Source: Botryosphaeria dothidea (Eukaryota > Ascomycota > Dothideomycetes > Botryosphaeriales > Botryosphaeriaceae). From it: DNA of 64,000 nt. The translations under genes were made by a program, and so were the position numbers. How positions within the stretch are numbered: the first letter of the stretch is position 1; each line of letters opens with the position of its first letter. Under the pieces are notes generated by a model. The model was not told the DNA's origin, ran no database searches, and saw nothing but the letters and a program-made list of their open reading frames with translations. The stretch covers positions 372,001-436,000 of the forward strand of contig WWBZ02000012.1 in NCBI GenBank assembly GCA_011503125.2, read 5' to 3'. Of this stretch, positions 1-12,314 are shown piece after piece.

Positions 1-1306
1 TCTTGACGAGCGCGGTGCCCATGACCTCGAGCACGGCCATGTTCTCGCCGACGCCGGTGGTGCCGTCGAAGCTGCCGGTGGTCCACTGCAGGCCGCAGGC
101 GGTCTTGCCGTCGGCCTCGGTGCAGGCCTTGGCGGCGGCCTGGCGCGAGGCCTGCAGGATGGGCTCCATGGTGTCGATGGTCCAGGGGGCGACCTTGGTG
201 GTGGCGGCCATCCAGCGGGCGAGGTAGGCCTTGAAGGAGCGCTGGTCGATGTTGCAGGTGCCGCTCTTCTCGCACGCGACCTCGGTGAGCACGTTGGGGA
301 CGTCCTTGGAGACGAAGACGTTGATGCCCTTGAGGATGCCTTCGGTGCGCTCTTTCCAGACGTTGTTCTCGTCGCCGTTCTCCGCGCTCTGCAAATTTGT
401 CAGTGAGTAAAAACCAAAAGCTCGAGGTCGAAGACTAGGGGTTGAAAATGCTTACGTTGTTCCAGAGCACCGCGGAGCCGTAGAGGAAGATGCCGGCGTT
501 GTACGTCCACTGCGTGTGGTCCTTGCTCGAGCAGTTCTTGCCCGACGCGTCCGACGTGCCGTCGTAGAAGTGGTAGTCCTCGCTCATCAAGCCCACATTC
601 TTGGTCCACTCGTACGTCTTCTCGGCCCACTCGGCGTAGGTGTCGTTGCCGGTGTAGCGGGCCAGGCGGGCGGCAAGACTGAAGAAGCAGCCCTGCGAGA
701 TGGTGTTCTTGTAGTCGAAGCCCTGGTTGAAGGTGAAAATCTGCCACTTCAGGCCGCCGTTGCACGTCTCGGTGTTCCAGCGGCCGGCCTGCTCGTTGAA
801 GACGGCCTGGGCCAGCGCAAGCCAGCCAGGGCCTTCGTCCGGATCCGGGTACTTGTTCTCGGCCGCCGCCATGGCGGCCAGGGCCCAGAAGCCCTGGTCA
901 TCGTTACCCAGCGATTTCGACTGGTTGGCGGGCATGAAATCGGCGTCCTCGCCCATCTGGTGGACGAGGGCCTGGGTCGTCATGTCGTTGAACTGGTCGT
1001 CGTCGGTGTAGTACCAGTAGTCGACCAGGGCGCCGAACATGGCGCCAGCCTCCCACCAGTAGTAGGGGTCTGGCAAGTTACCGGGCACGTCGCCTGGCCT
1101 GTAGCCCGTGTAGTAGGAAGTCATGCCCTTGGCCACGGCGGCCATGCCCTCCTTCACGGAGTCTTTGGTGGCGGGTGGGTTAGCGAGGGGATTTGCGGAG
1201 ATGTGGGGAGGTTTAGCGCAGTGGACGTACTCTCATCGTCCCAGGTGACATCAAGAGCGGCTGCGGTGGTCGAGAGCAGCAGTAGGGAACATAGCGAAAA
1301 GCGCAT
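1..1306 (-). CDS. GH76 alpha-1,6-mannanase-like wall protein (Dfg5/Dcw1 family), 3' end outside window
   Basis: Dfg5/Dcw1 proteins are GPI-anchored GH76 enzymes thought to act on the mannan core of GPI anchors and link glycoproteins to wall glucan. Exons on the minus strand are 1231-1306, 456-1162 and 388 to the window edge; introns are GT-AG and the phases agree. The start at 1306 gives [17 protein letters not shown], a clear signal peptide. The Asp pair in NDDQGFW (about D113-D114) matches the GH76 catalytic pair. The conserved [13 protein letters not shown] block and several Cys residues follow. The visible protein is about 390 residues, and the Ser-rich tail and GPI signal lie outside the window. 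Family assignment is firm; which paralogue (Dfg5 or Dcw1) cannot be decided. Confidence 0.92.
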
Positions 1307-2614
1307 GGTGACTCGGGGTGTTCAGCCGTAGCCTTGGATGGTGAAGCGGTGGGGGGGATTCGATGTCAAATCGTGAACGAGCGGATAGGCCGAATCACTC
1401 ATCGGACTGCTGTGTTGAAGGGGCGGCGGCGGACAGGAAGCGAGGGTGTTTGCGGAGGAGGGAGTGTCGAAGGTGAGGTGACAAGACGTCATGTGGAAAA
1501 GAAGAGGGCACAAGCTCAGCTGGGCAACGGCGCGGTGCGGCTCAGCCTTTCAGGAGAGATTATCAGCGGGTCCATCAGGGAAGATCAGTTGTCAGGCAGC
1601 CTGCAGGGCGGCGACAACTTCGAGGCAAGGGGCCAAGCGCTCTTGGCGTCCTGCTTCGCGATTTTAACTGGGTCGCATGCGCTGATTGTTGCCGCGCCCA
1701 TGGTGTTTCGCACATTTCTTGTTTTCCCGCCGCCGCCCAAACCTCGATCCGGCGCGCTCGCGGCTTCAGAGCAGGTCAAAAGAGGCTTTGAGCCAGATGA
1801 GCTACGGCCGATCATTCGAAATAAGGTGGTGGGGATTGTCTTGCAATGACGTCGGGGTCGGGGAAAACTGGAGCGCTGTCGCAGAGGAGGCCGAGGGTGG
1901 GCCCTTTCAGGACAACGCACACCAAACCACCAGCGGAACCCTGGGGCTGTGACTGCAAATGCGCGACATTTTCCGCGTTCGGTCGAGGAGGATTTGGAGC
2001 CTTTCTCAGTGGATTCGGAAAGGCCGCCGTTGCCGTCTGAACCCTGTGCGCGCCTTCCTAGCGAGGCGGCCGCAAGATTGCGATTGGACGCGTCCCTGGC
2101 GCGCTCGTCTTGGCGCGGGAGGCTGGGGGCGGAACGGACTGCGATCGGGTGTCGTGCGCTGAGGCGATCAAACACCCAACACGAAGCGCGAGCTGTTTTC
2201 TGGCTTGCTATAAATAGGCTGACGCGTCGACGGCTGCTTATCCCTTCTACATGCCCGTAGCCTGCCCGTCAATGCGCAAGCACGCAACGAGTTTATCCTT
2301 ATTTTCTGTCTCAACTCACCAACACGCCATTCTTCTACGGGCACGAATACGGCCAAGAAGTAGGGGGTTGGAGGAATCCGTCCGGGCGATCGCTCCAACT
2401 CCCCGAGAACATGTGCAACCAAGATGCAGTACGAGAGCCATACGGAGGTTTCGATAATGAGGCTATCTACAGCCTACCTAACCATATCACGGGCCATCCC
2501 GCTGATGCAAACCGCCAGAAAAAAAAAAAAAAAGCTCTAATCAAACCGTTCACAAGCAGCTCTCAAGTGCATCCCTGGTCGTGAGCCACTAACCAAGCCA
2601 TCGCAAATGGTCGT
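1307..2614. other. intergenic, no gene seen
   Basis: This is the space between the start of the GH76 gene and the stop of the Myb-like gene. Open frames here are short, overlap each other on both strands and resemble no family. A TATA-like tataaata lies at about 2209-2216 on the plus strand without a supported gene behind it. An A-run of about 15 sits near 2519-2533, close to the 3' end of the Myb-like gene. Confidence 0.6.
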
Positions 2615-3944
2615 CTAGACGTACTGCTCATCGGGGCCAGGCTCTTCCTCATTGTAGAACGAGCCATCACCACGAGCCTCAATTCCCTCCGCCCAGTGCG
2701 GGCTGACAGCCCACCACGGAGACGACTGGACGTCCGCCTGGGCGGCGCTGGCCGGCTTGCCCGCCTCGTTGTTGTCCGCCGCCTGCTGCTCGCGCTTGAG
2801 CCGCTCCTCGGCACCGCTAGGGCCCCTCATGACTTCCTCGGAAAGGGCAGTCAAGACCTCATTGACGTTGCGCGTCGGGAAGGGAGTGTCCATTGGCGTG
2901 GTGTACGGCATGGTGACGCTGAAGAGAGAGTCGTTGGAGTTGCTGCTGGGGGTGCTGCTGCTGGAAGCCTTCTGCTTGTCCGGGGTGCGCATGGCCTCAA
3001 ACGTCTCGAGCAAGTTGTGGTTCTTGGGGTACGCAAGGCGGCCGGGCGGAAGATTCTGCAGCTCGTTCTCGACAGCCTCGTCGACCTCCAGCTTGGCGTA
3101 GACCTCTTCGTCGGTGAGCGGGCGGCGGCGAGGGGTTGACTTGGCCTTGCGCTTGGTGACAGCAGCGGCGGCGGCCGTCTTCTTGGGTCCGGCAGTAGCA
3201 GCTTTCTTGGGCGTAAGCTTGTTGGCTATCACGGGCTTCTCCTGAGACTCGGTGGCCTCGATTTCTTCCGCGGTTTCGTTGAAAGAAGCTTCGCCGTCGT
3301 TGTCTTCGGGCTCCGCCTTGACTTTGGTGGCAGCGGCAGGGGCGCCCTTCTTCTTTCCCTTCTTGGATTCGGCATTGCTCACTTCCTCATCATCTTCGAC
3401 GTCATTTTTCTTGCGCTTCTTGCCACCACCAATGGCCTTCTTGCCGCCCTTCCCAGCCTGGCCAGTTTCGACGCTGCCGTTGGCGGGAGCGGTTGCGCCC
3501 GTCTCGCCGCGCTCGAGAGCTTGCCTGAGGCGGGACCAGCGCTTCGAAGCGGCGCCATTGCTGAGGTCCAGCTCCTTGCCGATGGCGGTAAAGTCGATCT
3601 GAGTCAGTCAGCGCGTGTCGCGTTCACTTGTGGTAGGAATGAAGCAAAGTGAAAACTTACGTCCTTGATGTCGGAGTTCTGGATGCACGACCACAGGTAG
3701 CGAACATCGAGCCCGGATTCCTTGCCAGCCTTGACGGCCTGCTTGAGGCGGCTCATACGCTTGCTGGCTGCTCCGGCTGAGATGCCGCAAGCCTCGCCGA
3801 TCTTCTTGTAGTCAAACTGTGGGCGGTGCGTTAGATCTTTCTGGCTTGTCGAGGTGAAGTGGAGCATCAATGACCTACCGCCGTTGCAGTGCTGTACTGC
3901 AAGCACATGAACATGAGCTTAGCATTCTCGAGGTCGGTCGGCAT
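2615..3944 (-). CDS. two-repeat Myb-like DNA-binding nuclear protein
   Basis: Exons are 3879-3944, 3661-3816 and 2615-3598, giving 401 aa. The start context is clean and the first intron follows codon 22. The N-terminus holds two tandem helical repeats of the fungal Myb-like (Myb_DNA-bind_8) type. Repeat 1 contains KKIGEACGISAGAASKRMSR and repeat 2 contains AIGKELDLSNGAASKRWSR. Each repeat is split by an intron at the equivalent position. The rest is low-complexity and highly charged, with basic runs (GGGKKRKK, KRKAKSTPRRR) suited to nuclear import and DNA contact, and an acidic C-terminus ending EEEPGPDEQYV. A role in DNA binding is inferred from the family; no target is known. The fold type is likely; the function is not known. 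Confidence 0.85.
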
Positions 3945-4700
3945 GGCGAAGTCGTTTCGGCGTTGCCGTGTGTTCTCTTGGTCGAAGGTTGTATGGGTTG
4001 TGGGTGGGGGAAGAGCGAGGTCAAGAGTGCGGTAGAAGAAAATGTATTGCACGTGGGCTGTCGCAGTGCCGAAGGTCTGCTCATATAAAAGTGAAGTAAC
4101 TAGCTCTGACAAGAAACCGGGCGCGAAAGTGTTGTCCTTGAAAACGCGTGAAGGCAATCCAAGAGCCGACGAGGAAAGCGCAGTACATACATCTCGTCAT
4201 GGCTTATAAGAGAGTGAGGCGGTCGTCAAGACGGAAATTTCACCAATCTTTTAGAAGATTGCTGTCCAGATGAATGCTTCAACTCCATATTCGCCTTTTT
4301 TTTTGGTTGCTTTTCGAGTCGACCTCACCTCTTTCCAACTTTCTAACCCGGACAACCCTCTGGCTTTATGCGCACGTACCCGCTTTCATCCACGACATCC
4401 ACCGCAAGAATCAGTAGACGACTTACGTGCAGAGGAAGGGTGTGGAGCTGTCAGCGGAGTGAGATCGAAAAGTCTCAAACGTGACGTGAAAAGTCCCGAA
4501 AAGCCTTGCAGCACTCGGTATCAGACGCCAATACGTCACTCATCCAATCCCACGAAGAAAATGCAAAAAATTCATGCATGCACGTTCGGCATAATGCTTC
4601 TATTTGTACACCGTAGCGCGTTCCCTCCAGGGAATGTATCGTAGATCTATAACCCATGTCGCCGATCCCCGTGAGCAGTGACCAGTGAATCCGAGCCCCA
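3945..4700. other. intergenic, promoter side of the Myb-like gene and 3' flank of RPN1
   Basis: About 750 bp between the start of the Myb-like gene and the stop of RPN1. One plus-strand frame at 4270-4644 is open for 124 codons but has no recognisable features. T-rich and CT-rich patches occur at 4290-4350. No RNA gene or repeat was seen. Confidence 0.55.
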
Positions 4701-7680
4701 TCAATCCTCCCATTCAGGGTTCTGCCTTAGAATTAGTAAAGGCGGTCTCTCAAGATCTCATGCAATAGGACTTACCTTTCTTAGAATGACCACACCCTCC
4801 AATGTGCTGTTCAGGCTGATGTACTGCTCATCTTCCAGCTCCGCACGCTCTCCATATGCCAACAGCACCGGTGTACTTTGAGTCTGCCAGCCGGTGATCG
4901 TCTTCGGCCGGCCTGCTTGACCGACAACATCAACTGCCTGACCTACACGCACGTTGACAATCAAGGGCTTCAAGTCCTCGTCGAGCGTGATCAAGAAACG
5001 CGGTTGCATAGCCGTAACCATGAAGTATAGCAGGTAGTGCGAGTCGGACAGCACAAACTGCTTAGCGTCGATCAGGGAAACGAGGACGGTAAGAAGGCCG
5101 GCAGCGGCGACGCGGGATAGCACTTGGCGATCAGTGTGGAATGGGTTGACTGAAAGTGTGCCCTTGCCCATGTGAAGCAGACCCTGAGCGATGCGCACCA
5201 TGAACAGAGCGTTCGGGTCACGCGAGTAGTAGCTCGCCAATTGCCTGAGCAGTTGCGCCAGACGAGCATTGTTCGTACCCGCACCAACGAGACCCATGGC
5301 GAAGATGGCGTTGATCGCGACATCGTTGTCGTTGTCGTGGCTGTATCTCGAGAGAGTATCGTAAACCTTCATCTGAGGGTTGCTGGGGGTGATCAGACCC
5401 AAAGCCAGGGGAACAGCCTTCCTGATGTTCGTCTCGCCGTAGTGCATCAAGTGACCGAAAGTCCGAAGAACCATTTCTTGGCCGGTCTCCTCTCCCATGG
5501 CGACCAAGCTGATACCGATGACGGCGTACGCCTGCAGCAGTTCATCGCCCTTCTTCTCCTCGCTCTCATCATCAATGTGCTCGTTGCAGATGTGGAGCAA
5601 CTGCTGAATCTTGAGCACAGCACCAGTTCCTGCCCAAGCGCAGACTTCCGCCAAGACCGATGTAGGCTTCGACATGGGGTGGTCGATCGCCTTCAGCGTC
5701 TCCAGGATAACATCAACCTCCTCTTGCTGGCCGAAGAAGAGCAGAGCAAGACCAAGAGCCATAAAACGCGTCCACTTATCCTTAAGCTGCTTCGTCCGGT
5801 CCTCGTCAAGGAAAGTCTGGATAATCGCCTCGCTGACATCACTCTGGGCAGAGCCAACGAAGATCATACCCAGCGACAAAGCAGCCATTGCCGAAAGCTT
5901 CATGTCCAGAGAGGTGTCGCTAACGATGGGCAGGAGAAGCTCAAGCAACTCCTCTTTGTTGGACCCCGCATATGCCAGACCCAGACCCATAATCGACGCG
6001 ACGCGGATTGGCACACTCTTGCTCTCCAGGTTGTCGGTATCTCCAAGAAGAGCCATGGCGGGATCGGCATCGCTTCTGACGCCGGAGTTGACGATACCGC
6101 TGGCAAGCATAGCACCAGCCTTGATCTGATCCTCCTCCAAGTAAGTGTAGCGATCAATCTTGTCCAGACCTCCTTCGGTATCCCACTGCATGAGCAGACC
6201 CAGGGATGCCGCCGTCGACAGCATACCCTCGTCCTTGGTCCTCCATACCCAGCTGTTCTTGTCCTCATCAACCAACATCATCTTGTCGTTTCCGAAACCT
6301 GCGTTCACGAATGCATTTACGAAAGCGCTGGCAAGGTTATGTCTGGCGGAATCGGTGTTGGTGAGACCTGCTGTCCGGCTGCTCTCAAGATGCGTCTTGT
6401 AGATGTCGTCGGGAGTCTTCGGATCCAAGATGTTGAGCTCCTTGGCGAGTACCTTGAAGTGATCCGCCAGTCTGGTGTTGTTGATGCACTCAGCCAATTC
6501 ACCATCTTCCTCCTCCTCCGGCAGATCAATTACTATCCGCTGGCGAGCGATGAGAAATCCCATCTGCTTCTTGATGGACTTATCCTCGGTGGCGTTGAAG
6601 GCATCCTGGATCAGCTCCTTGTCATTCAGACGAATGGCAATCACCATGGCCTGGGTGAATTGCTTGTAATCACGGTAAATCTTGTATGCGGTACGGAGGA
6701 ATCGGTCGTTGTCAGGGTAGGTGAGGAGAGTGACCATGCTATAATATTGTCAGCATTATAAACTTTCGAATGGGATCAAGCAAGATTACGCACCTGACCA
6801 TGTACAGCGCAACTCTCGAGAAAGTGTTCTCGTCGAGATACTGACCGATGGACTCGATCATCTCAAGCTCGCTGAGAATGTCAACGGCGTCGGCTTCGGC
6901 GTTGTGCTTGAGGAAGAAGGGCACAAGGTTCAGGCCAAGATCCACAAGCTCATCCGCGGGCTTATCATCATTCAGACGGTCCTGGAATTCCTGTCCAATC
7001 TCAAGAGCAAGGTGGCGCATGTACTCGTGGCCCCACGAACCGAGGTCCTTCGACGGGGAGAGCAGGCGGTACTTGAGCGTGTCGCGGCGGTTCTCGTCCG
7101 AATACGTCATGCCAAGTACTGACATCATGTCTGCTAATGATTGCTGCGTTTACAGTCAATAACCATCTATCATGGCAGCCGGGTGGAGGCGTACCTTGTC
7201 CGCACCCTCCAGCCATGATTCATAGGTCTTCTCGAGCGATTCGTAGTGCGGGCGGAGGAACTTGAGCGGCTTGGGTACCGCAGTCATGGAAGAGGTGGAG
7301 GTCTTGATGAAGTTCTTGATTGCTTCTAGAGCCGGCTTGTAGAGGCTGGTGTCGGATTCCTATCAAGCATACGTCAGTTCACGTCGTCGGAGCGGACAGG
7401 AGCATCAAACAGACCTGTATCCGCTCAACCAGCATGTCAAGCTCATTCTTGAGCTGCTGGTCCTCCTCGCTTAGCTCCTCTGTAGCTATGTTAGTAAGTC
7501 CGGTCCATGATGCGGCGAGGACAGCGTAGAGGTATGACACCTACCGGCAGGCAGAAGCTTCTCATCCTCCTTGATGGGGTTGCCATCCTTGTCCTTCTTG
7601 GGCTCCTTGGGTGTCTCCTCCACGGCCTTTCCCTTGCCCTTGTCGGCGGCGGTGGGCTTCTTGTCGTCCTCGTTCGCCAT
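4701..7680 (-). CDS. RPN1: 26S proteasome regulatory subunit RPN1
   Basis: RPN1 is the large base subunit of the 19S particle that docks ubiquitin-like shuttle receptors and Ubp6. Six exons: 7545-7680, 7415-7479, 7195-7359, 6794-7143, 4776-6738 and 4701-4721, all phases consistent, 899 aa. The N-terminus is Lys/Glu-rich ([20 protein letters not shown]). Next comes the conserved block around [20 protein letters not shown]. Proteasome/cyclosome repeats fill the middle, for example [19 protein letters not shown] and [20 protein letters not shown]. The last exon is only 21 nt (NPEWED and stop), behind an intron with a TACTAAT-type branch site; it restores the expected VVILRKNP ending. Without that splice the frame would end with an atypical VSPIA. 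Head-to-head with RIO2. Identity is very secure. Confidence 0.97.
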
Positions 7681-7996
7681 CTCGAAGCGGTATTAGTGAG
7701 CAGCGGGAGGCGGAGCGGCAGAGTGGCGGCGCGCAAAAGGTGCTACGCAAGGCGGATACGGAGGACTACGGATGGGCGGGAGCTGAGGTTAAGACGGAGG
7801 ATGGGGGTGGTTGAGGAGAGGTGTTGGTGTTGCTGAGGTTGCGGGAGCTGCTGCTAGAGGCGCGCTGGAAGCTGCTGCTTGAGGCGCGCCGGATGATCTG
7901 TGCGCACCTTAGTCAGCCTCCGAAAAGTGATGCAACACCGTCCCGCCGCCCGCTCGGAATTTCGAGCAAAGTCCACAGTGCGGAAAAACTGACGCC
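7681..7996. promoter_or_regulatory. shared RPN1/RIO2 divergent promoter region
   Basis: Only 316 bp separate the two start codons, so both 5' UTRs and promoters must lie here, unless UTR introns extend further. The stretch is GC-rich with a partly repeated gctgctgcttgaggcgcgc-like segment near 7850-7890. No exact proteasome (Rpn4-type) element was recognised. The regulatory role is inferred from spacing alone. Confidence 0.5.
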
Positions 7997-9349
7997 ATGA
8001 AGCTCAACACCAAGGCCATAAGATATCTCACTCAGGATGACTGGCGCACGCTCACTGCGGTATGCTTCCACTCGCTCACCCAAAACTCGCACAAGTGAAC
8101 GCTGACGAGTGGGCAGGTTGAGATGGGCAGCAGGAACCATGAAGTTGTCCCTACTCCTTTGATCGGAAGCATCTCTGGCCAGCGCAACGGCGTGCATCGG
8201 TGTATCTCGAACCTTGCAAAGGTTGGCCTCATCGGCAAAGTCAAAAATGCAAAATACGATGGATACCGGTTGACCTACGGTGGTCTCGACTACCTCGCCC
8301 TGAATACCCATTGCAAGCAGGACAATGTTTACAGTGTAGGGAACCAGATTGGCGTTGGAAAGGAGTCAGACATCTATGTCGTCGCATCGCCGAGCGGAAC
8401 GCAGAGAGTCCTCAAGATCCATCGCCTCGGCCGAATTTCTTTCCGCACTGTCAAGGCCAACCGCGACTACCTGCGCAATCGATCCTCTGGTTCCTGGATG
8501 TACATGTCGCGCTTGGCAGCAATGAAGGAATTCGCATTCATGAAGGCGCTGAAAGACAATGGCTTCGTCGTGCCCGAGCCTATTGCGCAGAACAGGCACA
8601 CGATTGTTATGAGCCTGGTGGATGCATTTCCGATGCGAACCATCTCCAGCGTGCCGCACCCTGAGAAACTCTACTCTGAACTTCTGAACATGATCCTTCG
8701 TCTGGCGAAGTATGGTCTCATTCACGGAGACTTCAACGAATTCAATATCTTGATTGAGGAGAAGAGCGAACCATCTAGCTCAGTTGACTCTGATGCACCG
8801 CCCAAGATCACGCTCAAGCCAGTGCTGATCGATTTTCCTCAAATGGTGTCGATCGACCATTCTAACGCCGAATACTATTTCAACAGGGACGTGGACTGCA
8901 TCAAACGCTTTTTCGAACGTCGTTTCCACTTTGTCAGCGATGAACCCGGTCCGTTTTTCAAAGATGCAATCAAGTCAGTGGGAGAAGCTGCCGGAGCCCG
9001 GAGACTGGACATCGAGGTTGAGGCGTCAGGTTTCAGCAAGAAGATGGCCAAAGAGCTGGAAGTATACATGCGAGAAGTGGGCGTTGACGGCGATGGCGAA
9101 ACCGAGGGAGCGGCTGATGAGTCTGAAGAAGATGCGGACGAAGACAATCAAGAAGAGCAGGAGGAGGACGAGACTCCGGCAACCCCCAACGAGGAAGAGG
9201 CAGACAATGACCTGCACAACGGCATGACTGTGCTCCAAATCGACGACAGTACTCCGGACTTCACCCAGGAAGATTTCCAGTTACCCGTCAAACAGCCGCC
9301 TGCGAAGTTGCGATCATCTGCGAAAGCCAAATCAGGTTGGGCCATATGA
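7997..9349 (+). CDS. RIO2: RIO2 atypical kinase/ATPase, 40S ribosome maturation
   Basis: RIO2 binds pre-40S particles and uses ATP turnover for late 18S rRNA maturation. Exon 1 is 7997-8059 (21 codons) and exon 2 is 8117-9349, giving 431 aa. The N-terminal winged helix begins MKLNTKAIRYLTQDDWRTLT, and its QRNGVHRCISNLAKVGLIGK segment is typical. The kinase core shows the GVGKESDIY nucleotide loop (about residue 101), the catalytic HGDFNEFN (about 224) and the metal-binding LIDFPQMVS (about 259). A long acidic region rich in E and D follows, ending KAKSGWAI. Starting at the internal Met of 8123 would delete the first part of the winged helix, so the spliced start is preferred. Identity is secure. 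Confidence 0.96.
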
Positions 9350-10207
9350 ACGTACGCGCTTCTTGTTACAGCTCCTATGCCACAGCCCGAGACTGCATTG
9401 TCCGAAATCATGCATGCAAGCCAGCTACCATGGAAAGCGATTTCGGGAATTTTGGTTGCAGAGGCAAAGTCGCGTCGCTTGCACGACCTTGGCTGAGCGA
9501 CGGACATCCAATCACGCCTCTCCAGAGCATGATGGATGGAGTGTGGACGCGGCATCACGTAGGACAACACGGTCAGTGATTCTCGGAGGCCACGGGCTCC
9601 GCGTGTGGAGGTCCAATGGGGGAGATTAAGCTGTCATCACAACAGCTCTGTGCGTGACCGAGCTGCCAGACTGGCGCTCTATGCCGAGCAAAAGCAAGGA
9701 CCGGCCAATGGGCGGGTGTTTTAGATAGTACTAGCCGATGATCGGCGACATGGAATACAGAGACAGTGCTCGCGATCTGATCGCCGTTGCATGGTGTGAT
9801 TCGAGCCACGGACAAGGGCGTTCGGTGGCTTTCACGCAAGAGCTTTAGGAAAAAAGTCAGCTTGAGAAAATTTCTCAGGGTAGCAGGCAGTGGCAAGGAG
9901 CCGCAACGCACCGCCGCGAGGACATGCCGAAAGGGTCATGAGGCCGACCGCGAGCCAAGGTTATCGCTTGGCACTAGCGGCTATCGGTGGAGAACGACGC
10001 CGCACGCCGTCGCCCCCGCGGTCTAGTCACCATACCGCGCCTTACTGACTCGGCACGATAACAAGATGCCCGCCCTCATATCACCTCTGACTGCTCCTCC
10101 GGATCTTTTTTCCCCATGGTCTGACCAACTCCTCCCCATATATTGCTCCCACCCGCGTCACCACAGCCCGCCGCCTCTCTAGCTTCCCAAATCAAGCTTG
10201 AGCAACC
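9350..10207. other. intergenic; 3' flank of RIO2 and 5' leader of the MATE gene
   Basis: About 860 bp with only short overlapping open frames. The last 100 bp are pyrimidine-rich with a TATA-like catatattg near 10136, as expected for the leader of the downstream transporter. No RNA gene or repeat was recognised. Confidence 0.5.
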
Positions 10208-12314
10208 ATGGGTCCCTACAATGTGCCTTCCAACAACGCGGATCATTCTGCGCGCCTTCTCAGCACATCTTTCAGGTCACAGCTGAGCTCCTTTGGCGCT
10301 TCTTCCCCAATCGCCGAAGCCGCAATTGCGCGCGACATCGAGGAGGAGGAGGCCGAGAATGCTGCCGCCGCCGAGGACGAAGACGACGACGACGAGGCCG
10401 GCTGGGCAATCAATCCCTCAGGCTACACACTCACCGAGGGTTACCGTCGCCCAAGTTACATCACCGCTGGAGCTCGCGGCGCGATAGTGCAAAATTTCTC
10501 CGTCCCTGATCATGGCTACCTGACCAAGCGCGAGCGCGAAGAAGCGCACAACGACGAGCGCAGTCTGTTGCGCGACAACAGTCTCCTCCCCCCGAAGCAC
10601 CCGCGCCGACGCTCCAGCGGCGGCCAAACCTCCTTCAAAGGCTTGAGCGCACGCCTTTCAATTCCGAGACTGCGCCGGAGTATAGATGAGGAGGCCGCGG
10701 TGGACGAACCCGAGGACAGCAGTGTTGCCGCCTTATCGGAGCGCACAGCTCTGCTGGGAGCCGGAAGGGAGGCAGACCCCTCTAAGCCCTATGGCGGCTT
10801 GGACACGCCGGACAATATCAACAAGAGGTGGGAAGAAGCGGTGACTGCGGGAATGATCCAGACGACATGGCAGCGAGAAGCCAAGGTGCTAGGGAAATAC
10901 TCACCTTCACTAATCTGCACCTTCCTGCTGCAGTACTCCCTGACGGTTGCGAGTATTTTCACTGTCGGCCACATTGGTAAGGTGGAACTGGGCGCTGTCA
11001 GCTTGGCTAGTATGACGGCATCCATTACTGGGTACGCGGTCTACCAAGGCCTTGCCACCAGCTTGGATACACTTTGCGCGCAGGCTTATGGGTCAGGGCA
11101 TAAGAAATTGGTCGGTCTGCAGCTTCAGCGCATGGTTTATTTCCTCTGGTCTATCACAATCCCAATAGCCCTCGTCTGGTTCTTTGGCACTCAGATTCTT
11201 GAGGCTATCGTGCCCGAAAAGGAAACCGCGGCTTTGGCAGGGCTCTACCTCAAGGTCCTAATTGCTGGTGCTCCCGGATATGCTGCTTTTGAGAGCGGGA
11301 AGAGGTTCGTTCAAGCGCAAGGCCTGTTTTCTGCAAACTTCTATGTGCTTTTGGTCTGCGCCCCATTGAATGCTTTTATGAACTGGCTTTTCGTTTGGGT
11401 AAGTTCGCCAACCAAACAGATTACCATGACTGGCCACTAACAATCGAACAGAAGTTTGAATGGGGATTTGTCGGTGCGCCCATTGCTGTCTCGGTGACTG
11501 AGAACCTTTTGCCAATCTGCCTCTTCCTCTACGTTCGTTTCGTTGATGGCATGGAATGCTGGGGTGGCTTCTCTCGCTTGGCTCTTAGGAACTGGGGTCC
11601 CATGGTTCGCCTGGCGCTTCCTGGGCTTGTCATGGTCTTGGCTGAATGGATGGCTTTCGAGATCCTCACCCTCTCTGCCTCCTGGATCTCGACCACTCAC
11701 CTCGCCGCGCAGAGCGTTCTCAGCACTCTTACTGCCATCACCTACCAGATCCCCTTCCCAGTCTCCATCGCAGCCAGCACACGCATTGCGAATCTAATCG
11801 GCGCCACGCTCTCCGACGCAGCAAAGACCGCTTCGAAGGTGGCGTTTGTTGCTTCGGTTATTATCGGCGTGTTGAACGTCGTTATCCTCTCCTCGCTGCG
11901 CAACTACATTCCCCAGCTCTTCACCAATGATGCAGAAGTTGTTGAAGTCGTTGCTGGTGTGCTGCCTTTGTGTGCTGCTTTCCAACTGTTTGACGCTGTG
12001 GCAGCTTGCTGCAGCGGTGTCTTGCGCGGTATCGGGCGCCAGGAAATTGGTGGATACGTCAACCTCATTTGTTACTACGTTATCGGCCTGCCCATTAGTT
12101 TTGCCACTGGATTCGGCCTTGGCTGGGGATTGTATGGCTTGTGGGCGGTAAGTCGTTTGCGCCTCGACAAGCATGTAGATCACTCACTGACTAACATTTG
12201 TAGGGACCCGCTCTTGCACTTGGTATCGTTGCCGCAGTCGAGGGTGTCTTCATCCGCAAGACGAAATTTGAAGATGCTGTTGAGGAGGCACGCAAGAGGA
12301 ATGCCATGGGTTAG
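10208..12314 (+). CDS. MATE-family multidrug/toxin extrusion transporter
   Basis: Exons 10208-11398, 11452-12147 and 12204-12314 are in frame and give 665 aa. The first ~220 residues are a soluble, acidic N-terminal extension (EEEEAENAAAAEDEDDDDEA) typical of fungal MATE proteins. Two blocks of about six membrane helices follow, with MATE motifs such as SLASMTASITGYAVYQGLAT, LCAQAYGSG and the second-half AAQSVLSTLTAITYQIPF. CCSGVLRGIGRQEIGGYVNL is another hallmark. These exporters use ion gradients to move organic cations or toxins out of the cell or into vacuoles. It resembles yeast Erc1/YDR338C-type proteins; the substrate is unknown. Both introns are short with good GTAAGT donors. Next to GST and oxidase genes it may serve detoxification, which is inference. 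Confidence 0.93.

Noticed and set aside
5172..6761. 529-codon plus-strand open frame
   Set aside because: Lies exactly antisense to RPN1, which has clear family motifs and supported introns.
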